64,000 nt of DNA from Eleginops maclovinus (Eukaryota; Chordata; Actinopteri; Perciformes; Eleginopidae), in contig NC_086349.1 in assembly GCF_036324505.1 (NCBI RefSeq), positions 23,770,247 through 23,834,246 on the forward strand, in the 5' to 3' direction. Shown here in pieces: positions 47,173-62,100 of this stretch. Position 1 is the first letter of the stretch; each line of letters opens with the position of its first letter. Made by a program: the position numbers and the translations under genes. The notes beneath the pieces were generated by a model. It made no database searches. It worked only from the letters and a program-made list of their open reading frames with translations, and was not told the DNA's origin.

Positions 47173-50100
47173 GAGTGCAGGGTGTGTGGACTGAAGGGGC
47201 CGGGGGTCAGAGGTGAGTCTAATTACTCAGCAAAACACTCTGACATTTAAACGTGCTGAACATGTCTGCATAAAACATCATTAGATATTTGTGGGGGGCA
47301 ATTTGAGTTTAACGAGTATCTCAGAATCCTTTGATATTCCTGCTATTTATTCTACAACTATGACAGCTTTATTTTACATTATTCAGACCAACTATAGATG
47401 TGTAAGTAGTGTCAAAGGTCCTCAGTTTACCCCCAGGCCACTGTGTGCAAAGAAGGCACAGGTCATAAAGGCATACATCTTTATAAAACTCTCTGAAATC
47501 AGTGTCATCTTTTGCTTTGCAGACTCAGTTCAAGGATATCTCAATTTAGCCTGAACCTAACGGCAAGATGCTTCTGTTTGTGGTTCATACTTACCTTTTC
47601 AAGGTTTGTTTCCTGGTTTCCTTTCCTTCCTTATCGACTATTTGTCCTTGCTCGTGTGTTTTATGCATAGAGATGTTGTTTTTGATAGGTACTAATGCCA
47701 TTTCTGTATTGGTTTCAATGACAGGACTGTAAATTACCCTTTCAGGCTTCCTTTCGCTCTCCTTTATTTTCTCCTATAGTAATTTACATCTTCATTATGT
47801 GCAAATAAAATGCACTCACCTCAAAGTCTTGATACTGCTCCTCTGTCAGGGACTTCTTTGACACCACAAGGACCCTGAGGCCCTCCCTCGCCATGTTCCC
47901 GCACTGAAAACAAAGTCAGCAACATCTGGATTAGCATAGAATCAAATCTGTACATTAATATATAACAGTGATACCATCACTATTGTTCATCATGTCTTGT
48001 GGAAAAAGCTAGAAATGTACCTCCTCTTCCAGCCAGTCGTTATACTGGACGATGCCCGCCATCACCACGTCTGCCCCCTTCATGTAGAACGTGATTTCTC
48101 CAGTAGATTCATCCTGGGAAACACACAGAAACATACAAGGAATATAAAAATCTGATACACCTTCAACAAAAACAACAAACAGTTTATGCACTATTCAAGG
48201 ATTTTGTGTTGCCTAGAAACTATTTTGGCATACAAGAGGGGTTTCACAAAGCATTCAAAAATATTATCCTAAGGAAGTTTTAACATCATGGCTTCCTGAG
48301 GTAAATCCCAGCCAACAAAAGTAGTTAGTCATCAGACTTAGTCAGAGGTGAGGAGGTGAGGTTTCTCACAGATACTGAGGGTTAATATCAATCTGTTTTT
48401 GATTTGTTTGTCTTATTGAGTCCAAATCGCCCACGTAGCAACAACCACCGACAATCTTGAAGTAAGAAGTTCATTCAATGTATTTTAAGCACATATAAAG
48501 CAACATAAACCACCTGCAATAAACTGACAGACAAACCCAATGAACTCGTCACTCACTCGCACGATGATGCCCATCCTCTTGCTCTCGTAGGTGAAGGGGA
48601 ATATCTGCAGGATGGTGAAGTTCAGGATTTGTCCAGTAGGGGTCCGCAGCTGCATGGAGGATTGGTCTCTTCCCACCAGAGTGAGGCCCACGCTCTCAGT
48701 CCACTGCACCAGCGACACCTACCACCACCACAGGGAAAGGGCTTTAGAGGCTGCTCATTTAAAACAGATGGACAGGCTGCAATATTCCTCTGATGGATCT
48801 CATTTCAGGTTTTTAATCAAATAATAAATAATTTCACACAGCAAGATAGAAAAGTGACCACTGCTTTGGGTTTTAATGTTCTCATTGGGGGATAAACAAA
48901 TAATCAAAACTGCATATAAATTGCAATGTTGATTATCCAAATCCAAACGCAATATTTGGCAAATGTGTGAAAATATCTGCATGAAGTATCATCGTAATGC
49001 TCATAAAACCTGGCATAATATCTGCATTTTCTCTAAAGTTTTGCCCTAGTTCTCATGGTAAAGCCTTTCAATCGATATGTTCCATTACTTAAAATACAAA
49101 ACAAACTATTAAAAGGCACTTTAAGGACTGAGCAGAGAGCATTTAGTCTTAATCAATAGCGCAAACATTTTCAGCACTCAGCACTATTGATTGATAAGCT
49201 CCGTAATTGTCCGTTTCTGAAGTGAAAATATAGTTTTTTGTCTCCTTTCTGAAAGACGGCTTCCAGTAAATCAATGTTACGTGAGTGAGGGAGAAGAAGA
49301 GGGCTGATGACGATTACTCAATAACTTCCAGACCTGAAGTCACTTCACATTTCCAATCCATCATTCATCTTCTGACAGGACTAATAGCCCAGAGGCCAAA
49401 TGGACACAGATGAGAGAGAACAACAAAGTGTCCATGTTGACCTTAAACCACACAGTCTTTATTGTTGCGAAATTACTTGAAAATACATGACCATGTAGTC
49501 TGACAATGCCAGACCAGGAGCACGTTCCCGTCAGAAAAGCTCTCCCTACCGTAATGTTTGCTCATGTATTTTGGGAAATAAGACTTAGTCACAGTCTAGA
49601 AATATTCAATTACGTGGAATTGTTGGATCTGGTTTATACCACCACAGCATCTGAATCTAATTCAGCTGCAGATTTCAACGGAATAATACTGCATCTATTT
49701 GGCTTGACTGAGAACAATCACACAACTGACATTGCAGAGGAGAGTGACGCAGAACTATCTCGGATGGATAACGCGTCATTTTTATTCATCGGTTTGATTA
49801 CTATACGCAGAGCAAAGAACTTTCATCATCATTGGCATGCAGACATCTTAGAAGAAGCAGTGGAAATGTATCAGTTTGTGTCCATAATGCTCGTAACCAA
49901 AACCAGATCTATTTAAAAGACTTCCTGTAAGCTGCTGGAAAGCAAACTGAATCTTACTGGTTTCAAAATGATGCAGCTTTCAGGTCAAATAAACGGTTTC
50001 TATCCATGCTGACCTCAAACAATGAAGCAGCTCCATTTCCTTCCCCCAACATAAACCACAGTGTTTTAATCGCAGCAGACGTACCGGCTCTATTAAAATG

Positions 50101-53100
50101 GTGCTATCAAAGGGGAAATTCTACAGGGTGTAAGTGCGAGGGGCTGGGGAGCCCATTAAGGAAATCCGTATTTACATCGCAGGAAATGGATACAAGTCGG
50201 ATTCCTGCAGCCCTCTTCCTGAAGTTCAAACAATTCATACAGATCAAGGACATAAATATGGGAGGTTATTATGGCTTATGAAATCAGGGAAGACGCTGGC
50301 GATAATGGCCCTTACTGAGAGAGAGACACCGTCTTGAGATCGGAAGTCTGTTCAATGGTTGTCCTTGAGAAAATGATGTTCAAGCAGATTAGACGTACAT
50401 TTCCATTCATGCCGAGATGACGTGTGTGAACATATATGTCCTGTGTGGTGTCTGTGTATTCAAGTATATAATTAGATGGATATACTGCAGCTGATAGGAA
50501 CATGATTGTCTACATGTATGCTTGTAAGCAGGACAAAAGGAGAGAGTTCTAGTTGGTTTAGGATATAAGGTTCTGTGTCGGACCCTCGTACCTCATCAGG
50601 GCTGGAGGCCTGGTACACCCTGCACGTGTCTTCGTAGTGCTGCTCCGCCTCGGCCTGGTCCGTCACGCCGTTGGCCTCGTACACGGGCGTCACGTTGTGC
50701 ACCAGCGCGATGGCCTTCACCGCCTCGTGGACTCTGCTGCTGATCGTCTTGCGCACCTTAGTGGCTGCTGGAGCTCTGGAGGCTGGAAGGTCATGGGTGG
50801 GCTGCACAGAAATGACAGTAGGAATTGTGAAACGAGGTATTCCATTTTCTAATGGGACTCTTTCAAAGTGGTTTCAAGGTTTATCTTTCAAGTGAGGGCA
50901 GCTATTGTAACCAGCACAGCTAATAATCTGTACTGACAATACAAGCTGTATGAACACACTTTATGGGTCATTGGGACATTTTCTGTCCCACATACTTTAT
51001 GAAATGTCAAATAATCCAAAGCCCAAAATGCTTCAACATGCACTTGATGTGTTATATATACTTTTCCTAAAACAAAATAAAATGCAGTTGTAGAAAAAGG
51101 GGTTTGAAATTACTATTTTAAATATCAAAAAGCTCTCAAACTGCCCCTAAATTGGGCATTTTGAGAGCTTTTTTTTGTCAGATAAAACATTTTTATTTAC
51201 TTTTCTTTTGCTATTATTGTTCCTTGCAACCCCTTTTCTATAATTAGAGTTCAAGAGTTGCATTTTCTGCAGAAATATTCATTATCTTTAGTCAAATTAA
51301 ATGTTTATGCATCGTTTAGAACGATCTACTGTATTTTCCCCGGAATATAAATTGCCTTTTATGTATTGCCAGCATGTAGCCTAAGCATGTTGCAAAAACA
51401 AACTATATTTCTAAACAATTACCTCAAAAATATGTTTAAATTATAGTTAGATCAAGAGGTTGATAGACATTTCAAAGCATATCGTTCTAGTTCACCATTA
51501 AGCTGATAAGAAACAAACAAACCATACAATAAAAAGTGTAGCGTTGATGCTTGAGCTGGACAACTCCATTTTTTTAATGGTATATTACCTGTTGCTTCTC
51601 AAATACATAACAGGAAATTAGAAAACCAATTGTGGATCAAATGTTTGGATGTCTAAATTTTGACCCTCATTTTAAAATAGAGATTAGTAACTGGAGTCTG
51701 AGAAACGAGCCGCTTTGCTCTCGGCAGTTCCCATGATGCTGAGATAGCGGCCTGTAAACACAACCAGATGTGAGAAGTACATTTGAACAATTTGCTTCTG
51801 CATTGTGCCCGTGCTATTTTTAGCCGCCTGTGCGTGCCAGGGGTTAATGGCGGCGTCATTTAAGGAGTCCGGTCAGTGCTTTGCTTGTGGGCTAATCCTG
51901 TTTCCTGCTTCGCTAACCTCTGGTGTCAAGGGGGACAAAGAGTGTCATCTGAGGTCAGGAAGCATTCAACCAAACAATAATCACAAACCGATACGCTTCC
52001 TAAAACAATGCTCGTGGCTGTTTGTCCAAGCCTTTCCCAAGATTTTGGAATTTCAATCTTTTCTTCTCTGTTTGTTTTCTCTAACTGTTGTGAGTGATAC
52101 TCAGTCGTCTCTTCTCGCTGCGCAGACGTGTTTTTCTTACCTGTGTGTAGGCGCTGAACACATGGCTCTGCACTTCATCCATCGAGTCCATCCCGTACGC
52201 CACGGTGCCAAGGTGGAGGCGCCTGAACACCATTTCATTCAGAGTGAGAGTTCCTGGTACAGATTGGATTAAAAAGCTGTTAAAAAATGGTGAATCCCTA
52301 AAATAACAGATTGATTTAAGCATCCTGTGCTACATGTGATACCTTTGTACAATGATTGAAAGAAGGGCTGCACAATTAATTGAGATTTGATCAAAATCAT
52401 GGACTAGTGTAATATTCTAACCGTGAAAGGGTAAATAAAGTACTATTTATGGGCGTGTGTCCTCACCTCTGTCTCCCCCTTTCAACGTTATCAGTTCAAT
52501 AAAGACACTGGATGCCCGAAAATCCTTTTTTGTATTATTAATATATTTTGAATTAAGTATAGTGGAGCTGTAGAGATATCCCACCAACAACAGTACCAAA
52601 CAAATAAGTTTGGCAAATATCCTCCAAAAATAATCGCCCAAAGATAATTTATGTATATATTTAATGATAATGAGAATTATGATGCAAAAAATGATCAATT
52701 TGTGAAAGTTAATTGAAAAATAAGTCAAAAATAATCCCAATTAGTACTTTTTTTATTATTATGCAGCTTTAATTGATAGACAAAAATATGAAATGGTGTT
52801 TTACATTTTGGTTTCTAAATGATTGTGCTTTTAAAACATCTGAAATGTCATTAAATGTGTGGATTAAATGAATAAGATTGCACCAAATTAGACCTAACAT
52901 GTTTGTGGTACAGCAGGAGGAGGGGGTGACTCCTTGCCCTTCTTCTCTTTTCCTGTAGTGGCATATTTATGTTTATGTCATCTTGTGAAAAAGACTGCAA
53001 AACGTAAATAAAAGTTGGTCACAAAGATGTATGAAAGAATGTCTACAGTGTTTGGATTTAGAAGCAGTCACTAAACCAGAGTGAGCCTGTCACTTATGGT

Positions 53101-56100
53101 GATTCGAAAAATCTGGTGAGGAAGCCAGAAGCCTCCCCTCCGTATCCTCACACTCACTTTAAAAGCATTTTCCGCCAGTATATCAAAAAGACCTCAGGGG
53201 CTTCGCGCGTACATTAGCCTGACCCGCGGACCCCGCCGGCCTTATCACGCTCTGGATCGGGGGGGCTGATCACTTTATTGGGCATGAGGGCTGTAAATCT
53301 GACGTGTAACACCTCGCGCCTGAGGAAGTGCACTGGTGGAGGTGTTGTGCTCTGAAGGTGTGTATGGAGGAGAGGCTTCTTTTATGATTTAAGGGTCCAA
53401 TAAGTAGCAGAGAGCAGAAACCCCACCGCAGAGCCAAACCCCCCAGGGAAGGAAACGACTTAACTCTGTCCTACTGGATACTTCCTTGGCAAATCCTCTG
53501 CACTATAACTCCTCTCTTTACTGCTCCACACGCTGGCTCCTGTGCTTCCATAAGCCCAAGAGTAATGCTTTTTAATATAAAGTGCGCTGCTTTTAACCAG
53601 AGTTGGATACATTGACTCTGAGTACTGTACTCAGGTACACATTTTAGGTACCTGTACTTTATTTTCTCTACTCCACTACACTTCAAACTGTAATATTTTC
53701 CTTTTTACTCCAAAACATTTATATATTTTGCAGATTTACTTCCTGATTTTTAGACAAACCCTCAGGAGGAAATTGTCATATGTAATGCTTTGATTATGAT
53801 TTAACTACCTAACATAATATTTAACTACCTTAAACAAAGAGGAGGTTGACAACATATAGATTTTGCAACATTTTAGCACATTTGTGAGAACATTTTACAC
53901 TTCCAGATTCTAAAATGTGAAGATTACTGCTTTCCCCTTTAAATCTGTTATTATATTACATCACTTTGTCCTGCAACAAGTACTTTTCCTCCTTACACTT
54001 TAAGTACCCTTCTTTATGAGGTACTTGCACTTGGTATGGAATGTTTTTACAGTGTAGTATGAGTACTTTTACTTAAGTAAAGGTTCTGAAAACTACTTCC
54101 ACCCCATGCTCTTTACTGTCTAACCTGTTTTGTCGGTCAGCAGGTAGGAGATGCGTCCGAGCTGCTCCGGTATGGTGCTCGCTCTCACCACCGTCCCGGG
54201 GATCTTGGAGTCTTTCTTAATCATCCAACTGAAAACCATTTTTCCCATATCCAGGTTCACACGCAAACTGCATCAAATAAAAACAGAAAATGAGTGTTTT
54301 ATTCGCCTCTCACATGTACCAAGAAAGCAAGAATGCATGTGTCTTTAACATCCAGGATAGGGAGTCGTACCTGATGGGCACGATGTTGGAGAAGAGCAGC
54401 AGGAAGCGGACGATCTGGAGATACCACCGGCCGGCAAAGTGCTGCAGGGCCACCATGACCAGCGACACCACCACCAGGGCCCCGAAGAGGATCTTAGTCA
54501 AACAGTTCACCTCCAAGTCAAACAGACCCACCTACAGTGAGCAACAGAAGAAGAATTTAGGAGTCAAATAATGTAAAACCAATCTGTGTACGTACAATAT
54601 ACAGGTCTAAGAAAACTGTAAATGTAAAGAGATGACACAATTATTTTATTATTCTACGGATGAATCCCTTCAAAACCTTTGTATAAACTAGATTACATTA
54701 GATAAACTTTATTAATCCAAAGTGTGGATATTTTTTGGGGGTCAAAGCAGCTTTTTAGGCCTTACACATCGATTTAAAATATCAACAATACAATAAATAT
54801 TGAAAAAGTAAACAAACAAACAGGAACTTAATTCATATCAACATAAATGCACAATATAAAATATACAGAATAAGTTACAATACCATACGACAGACTAACC
54901 TTCTACCAAAACAAACATTTATAAGGGAAGGACAGTATATACATTATAAACAAGCAGACCAAAAATATGCCTTTATGAATAAATCTGGCATGTTTGCAAG
55001 ATGAACTCAAGGGCTCATGTTGATTAATCTGCATTGTTCCTTTTCAAACAAACAAAAGCAATAAGTGTCAGAGTGATTTAGTTTAAAATATAAATGTGAA
55101 AGCAGTGAGGTAGGGCGAGCAGTGCAAATTGTAATGTGTAAACTAAGTGATCTGGTGTTGGGGTTCAGGCTCTGCTTCACACTACTGTACCTTGTGCCGA
55201 GGGTTGGAGGTGTTCATGACACTGCGCAGCTCCCTGCCGGTGTAGATCACCACCCCCACCACCGTGCCTGCAGAGAGGGAGAGGAAAAAGACTGAGAAAC
55301 TGCCTCAGGTCAATTTATAATTAAGGTACAACATAAACCAAAAAGAAGTTTCCCAGACTTCAAATCTAAATGATGTGGACAGGAAGCAGATTTACAATTG
55401 TTCAATGGATAACATTTAATAGTCTATAGTGACAATAGATAGGTTTGCAACTTCATGTTTCCTACTAAAGAAGCACACTTTCTTTACCATTAGGGGAAGC
55501 AGGGCTGCACCATTAATGAAGAGGTTAGCTCAGGCTGGTAACTGATTCAGCAGCACCAGAAGTGAATATATCTGCACTTTCCTTGTTGTTCGGAGTTTGA
55601 ATCTCTATAGTTTTTGCACTAAATGTAAGTTGCTTTGGGAAAAAGTGTCACGCCATGATCATCTTAAATATATCTTTCAATGACTATGAGAGTAATGTTG
55701 AATCTCTCCAATGTTGGGAATCATAAACCAATTGCAATATCAGTAGAGAAATAATCACAATCACAGATCTGTTTTTTAAGTGAGCAAAATGTCTAACTTC
55801 TTCTGTTTTTGGTTAGACCAGTCCTAGCTTCAGTCCGCCTATATGCCCTGAAGTCAAGAGCTGGTCCAGGTTACTTCCTGGGTTTGAGCCCCCCCCTAAC
55901 AGCGGCGCCCCAGGTCAGTTATTTACCCGAGGCAACAACAGTGCTGGCCCACAGCGTGTTTTCAATGCTCAGACTCTCGTTGACCGGTGGGTCTCCATCT
56001 TCCTGTAAATGACAGATTGTTTTGTTTGTTAAAGAAGATCTGCAAACATCGCTGCCCTCATATATCCGTCATCTGACAAATATTAGGATAAGGAAGAAGA

Positions 56101-59100
56101 AGGCCATCTTTGTTCTTCCAAAAGGTTGCATGAATTATGGATCTTATTGGCCTAAACTGATGACTCATCAGCAGTTTTAAATAGTGAATTCAATCATTTT
56201 AAATCAATGTAATACTAAACATCAGAGAGAATTCTGCAGGCTATAGTACAGTTTAGGACTCTTTTGGATTACCTGCTGTATGTGAAGCATTCTGCTAGAT
56301 GTACTCATTCATAGAGTTGAGATCAAATGGAATTAAAAAGGAAAAAGAATTGATAAACAGACGTTGAACAGAGTGTTAGCGGTAGCACTCACCCTGGTGA
56401 AAGTTCCAATAAAGTTATGGATATCAATGTTTGGTTCTTCTGCGTACACGTACGATCTGATTAGTAGAAGGTCCTGCAAACAATCGAAAACATATTGAAT
56501 CACTGCTAGGAAAAAATGATTGAAGTAAGACCAATAGTTGAGAACAAGACAAGAACAAACAGGGTGTTTTCTTAGATGCTCATCAAACATCCTGTATCCT
56601 TCTCCTAGGATCAATCATTTACACGGAAAACAAATGCTGTTATTATTATGTAGTTTGTCAAAACTACAGCTAAATGTCACAATCCTGCTGATTTGATTTA
56701 TTAGTTCATTGGATAGCAATGCAAACAAAGTCCCACACTGCTTAACCACCCAGACACCAATTCTAGACTAATGAAAATAAATCAGTTAATAAACTCATTA
56801 AAACTATGATATTGAATTTGACTGTGTCACACCATGTATACCAGTGTGTGTTACAATAAGGCACTCGTCTTACAAGTGTTGCCTCACTCTTACATGTGTA
56901 ATACTTTTTTTATTTTATGAATATTTGCCTTTAAAACCCCAAACTGGTCAAAGACTGATGATCATGGAGGGCGTAAAGAGCGGGCCTGAGGTTAACCTTT
57001 GACCTTCCAGTCACTCTGTGATGAGCGGCCCACCCTGCACTCAGTTAAATCACTCCTCTGTCCTAATGACGTGCTTCTCCCCGACCGCAGTGCAATTACA
57101 TGTCTTCATCAGCACTTATCTCGCTGAACATAAAGCACAGCAGTGGCACAAACACAGCATGTAATCTGCTCCTGAACCTCTCCTCTACTTTGTGACTCAC
57201 GGCAGCAGTTGGCAGCCTCTGAGTGCAGGCCACTGGGAGGCGTAGTTTCCAGTCCGTCTCTCCATCCAGCTGGTCAGTGCGCAGGAAGCAGGAGCCTGGG
57301 GAGGAGAGACAAGCCACTGAAGCCTCATGGAGGAAAAACATTCACCTCTAGGGGGCAACAATAGATAAGCTTTTATCCATCTGAATTTCAGCAGATACAA
57401 TAAGACTATTTCACAGTCAGACTACTGTGCCCATAACAATACATTATGGATTCAAAGACTTACGTTTCAGCAGGGTTTGGGAAAACTTGTCTATTAACTA
57501 ATCTTTATAAGACTGAACTACTGTAATGGCGTCTTAGCAGGTTGAGTCAGACAGCTGCATGTTGAGTTCTGAATAAAATCAACCAGGGAGATTTGAGGTC
57601 TTTACACTGGTTCCCTGTATGTCAAAGAAATGACTCCAAAATATAATTATTGGTTTATAAAGCACAGGATGTTTAAGGGTCAAAATACATTTCTTATCTT
57701 CTGCTGCTTTATCAAACATCTAGATCGTCTGGTAAGGGTCTGCATTCTGTCTGCAGAGTCAAAACTAAACATGGAAAAGCAGCATTTACTTATTTAACTC
57801 CATATATCTGGAACAACATTCTCAGGAAACTGCAACTCACATAACTATTCAGATCTTATACTGCACTGGGACTTTTATGATTGTATTTTATACCTGCCTT
57901 GTTCTATTTTAGCGTGTTCTGATTGCTACTCTCTTGGCTTTTTAATGAGTTAAATCTCTATTTGTAATTTATATTTTGCACTAAATCCAAATGTATCTAG
58001 TAAAGCACTTCGGATTGCCTTGTGTTGCAATGCGCTATATAAATAAACATGGCATTCCTGAAGAGACGACATCCCACTCTATTCTAGGAGGCATTGATTG
58101 TGCAAGTCACTGCTTTTATATGCCAACAGATACTGAAGGCTACTGCCAACTGTTGCTGATTTTTTTCTGACGTCGCAAGTTTACAACCAAATGACAATAA
58201 AATAATTTAGCACAAATGAACCTCAGCAACTCCTGTGAATGGGACACAGCTGCATTTCACTGCTGGGATATACAAGTGGAGGCATCCACCGAACCCATCC
58301 CCCCACACCGGCTTACATGCGTCATCCTGCCCAAAACCTCCCAATCCTGGCCTAGGCTCTTCATAATTGACCTAATGGCCTCCACATGGAAGAGAGATAA
58401 CCGAGCAGCACTATTTCCAGTAAAACAAAGCTGCTGTTTTCCTTCCTCCAACAGGAAGAGGCAACAACAACAACAACAACAACCTGCATCTAGCTTTACC
58501 TCCCTTATAGCATGCCCCTGTGATGTGATCTTTGATGTGCTGTTCCTTGGAGGCACTTTGAATTCACGTGTGTGTGTATTTTGTATATGTGCAAATAAAA
58601 AAGTGCAATGCAATTCCCCATCTTCGTGTTATCACACATTTTATCCTAATCCTTATTTGATTATTCCGATGAAGCCTCCTGTATTCTTTTTGCATTTGAT
58701 ATGTGTGTGTCCTTCCATCTTCCTTTTCATGATCTTCTCATTTGAAAGACAAAACGGGTTCCCGCAAGATGAGGAGGGAACTGTGTTTTGTCTACATTGC
58801 CCACTCTGCACTCCGCCGCACATTGAGTGATGGTTTAGTACTGGACTCAATTAAAATTAAGACATTGTAGGACTTCCTGTCCTGGCTCAGGGCTAATCCC
58901 TGCACCTCAGCGCCTTTTTTAAACAAGTCATTTCCCCGGCCAGCCAGCCAGCCTGTTGTGGAGATCTGGATGAATGACCAGCAGATGTTTACCATTTCTT
59001 TCCGAGGTCCTTAAAAAGATCATGTCAGCAGGAACGCGCTGGTTCTACAAAAAGAAAAGCAGAAAGAAAAACATCACTTCCTGATCCTGCACTTCTCTGT

Positions 59101-62100
59101 AGAGACTCTTAGCTTTTCATGTGCCACATTACCGGCAGTCAGTCAGTCAGAAGAATAAGCCCTGCAGCAAATCATCCTGTCGTGGCCTGAGCGGGACCCA
59201 GGTTTTACACTCTGCCTGACCCGCTCCCTCCACGACCAAAAACACATTCTGCATCCACTCATCTGGACAGCTTCCCACAAACTGAGCCGTGTATGGATTA
59301 TTGGTGAATAAAGTCCAAAACATGACAGGTTTTTTTTTTTTTCTGCTACTGGTTTAGCCACTGCTGATTCTGAGTCGTAACACACATAACTCTGAATCAC
59401 TCACTCATATTAGAGAAACGAGTGGGACAGCATGTGTGACCTTTCTTTCAGCTGCTATGAGAAGAGTGATTCAGAGAGAAGCCGGCAGTTTGGAAACTGA
59501 AGACAGGTCTCACTTCTCGTGTTTCATGTACAAAGATCTCAGAGAATTTACTCACAACGGATTCCCCCAGAGGACACACACTAAATTAAGTATCTTAAAA
59601 AACTACAATATCAGATTTCAGGATACATATCAATAAAAAGTACTTAATCAAGTTTGTTTGGGATCTAATTAAATGTATTTTGGGTTCAGTTTGACAGGCG
59701 GAGGCTGAGCATTGATCATGAGATTACAAAATCTTTACTAACTCCTTTCACCTCGCTCACCAGCGGAGCACGGAAGATTAACAGCCCCCTCGCTATTCGC
59801 TGTCATATAAATGCTAACGTGACAGTTCGGAAAAGCAGAACCGTTCACAGATGTGGACGAAAGGATTTTCAACAAACCTTTTCCACGATGATAAGATCTC
59901 CAACCTGGATGCCGCTGCTTTTAACCTTCACTGTGCCTGAAAAGCAGAAAAATGTTAGTTAATGAAGAGTGTATATCACACGTTGGGTTGCATTGAAATT
60001 CTCCTAAAATGAATCCTTCATTATGGATAATGTTGAAGTTATTTAGCATAGATTTTAGAGCATTTATAGGATTGCTCCCTCAAAGATCATATGTAAAACC
60101 ACACAAACTTCTCCTGTGTTTCTTGGTTAATGAAAGGTGATTTAAGAACATGAGGTGAACTGTTGTCCTGCATGCCTCGGCAGGAACCCCTGTGAATTCG
60201 GGAAATTCATTTTGTGTGCACATTTGAAAGAATGCAGGGGGAGTGGAGCCTTTTCTCTCATTCCATTTGGAAGGAGCAGGCAAAATTGTTTGGAAGAGAT
60301 CACTGACCCCTGACCTGTGTCGTGACCTCAGGGCTTTGCATATGTAAGACATTAAAGCACATTAATATTGCTCTGCGTCCGGGCTTCACGGGACTTCAAT
60401 CAATGCTGTGCTCAACTATTGCAAAAAAAAACACATTTCACACATTTTCCCAGCAGCCTTACCGTTCAGGGACTAAATGTGGCCAAATATAATCTAAAAT
60501 CAGAGATGATGCTTTGATGTATACATTTATCTCGTACACAGTTTTTGCTCAACACGTGATCAGAGCTGCCATTTATTTAACTGATTAGTTGATTAACAGA
60601 ACACTAGCCTGCAACAATGTCCATTATTGAATTATTTATTGTAATTTTTCATTCAGTTTTTAAATATTCACAAGATCCAGCTACATAAATGTGATTTTCT
60701 TTCCCTCAGAAAATGTAATATCTTTGCCAACTTTGACTGTTTCTTCAATAAATATATAATAAATCTCAATAAATTTCATTTTCTATATATATATTTAAAA
60801 AAACTATTCCTATTTCTATTTTGAGATGTTTATATATTTTAGAATTGTTTATTTCTACTCTTTTATTTTCTAATGATGTGCAATGCTTTGTTTTGTTTTA
60901 TGCTGCTCCAACGCAATGTCCCAGTTTGGAATTAATAAAGTACCTCATTTTTCCAAGCACATTCTTCCTCCAACAACACACCAAATCCTGACACCATAAA
61001 CTTTGTATAAACCGCGACATATTCTCGGGGGGCGCTATCATGGAGGCAAGCAGTCGTTGTGTTTATGGGTAAAACAAGCTGCCACATCAAAAGGACAAAG
61101 TGATGGAAACCACAAGAGGTCCCCTGCTTTTTATTGCTGGTAGCACTTTATACCGAGGCCTCTTATGTACACTTTTACATCTCTGCTTTGAATTACCCCG
61201 CCATTTCCCCTAGCCCCAATAAGTTTTAACAGGACCAACCTCCTACAGTTAATAGACGCTGATGTTGAGGGATAAACAACATGGTTCGGATATCAACACA
61301 CGACCAAAACATACTCAATGTTTTCCTTTGAGTTTCTAATCCGTACCTCTTGTTGAAAGCTTGCTGTAAATCTGGGAGTTCACTTCTTTGTCTCGAAGGT
61401 AGCATCTTATTTCTTCGACTGCCTCTCTCATGATGGTGATAGCCAAAACCAGACCCTGGAGAGTGAAAAATGGCTAAATTAAATAGTTACTTCTCCTAAA
61501 TATAGAACAACAAATCAACTTCATACATGCTAGTCCTGTAGCTACTGTTTCTGCTACATTATTTCCATCAAAACAAAAACAGAACACAGATAGAGTAAAA
61601 TAAGGAGTATTAAGAGTTATAATCATCAGTTAGTGAAATGTCACAAACCAGTGGGACCCAGTAGGTGTACAGCGCTCCTAGTCGTAGCTCGTTGATAAAC
61701 TGAGAGCAGGCCAACAGCAGAAAGTACAAGTTGAAGAAGTACTTGAACTGATTGAACAGCACCTGTGAACATGGAACAAAGAAGCAGAGTTAAATATTTG
61801 CAGTGTGGTAAGTTATTGTGTATATGACAGTGTCTTCACATTTGCTGCTCAGCCATGACTGATTAGGTGTGGATATTTGCTTTTATTTCAGTCGCACAAA
61901 ACAAGCATTTTGAAGACCTTAGCCTTTGGGAAATTCCGCTTCAAGCATACATTTGCTGGAAAAACAGGGTACCTACAACCGGAATATAGATTTACAGTTA
62001 TTAATGCAGGATTAAATTCAAGACCAGTTCAACCCATCATTTTTTCTGCTATCTGTAACTGCCAGGCGTTGATGGGAGAGGCATTGGATTTTTTTGTATT

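Noticed and set aside
49506..49916. 136-codon plus-strand frame within atp9a intron 14
   Set aside because: No recognisable homology, no splice or start context, and it lies in ordinary intronic DNA; open by chance.
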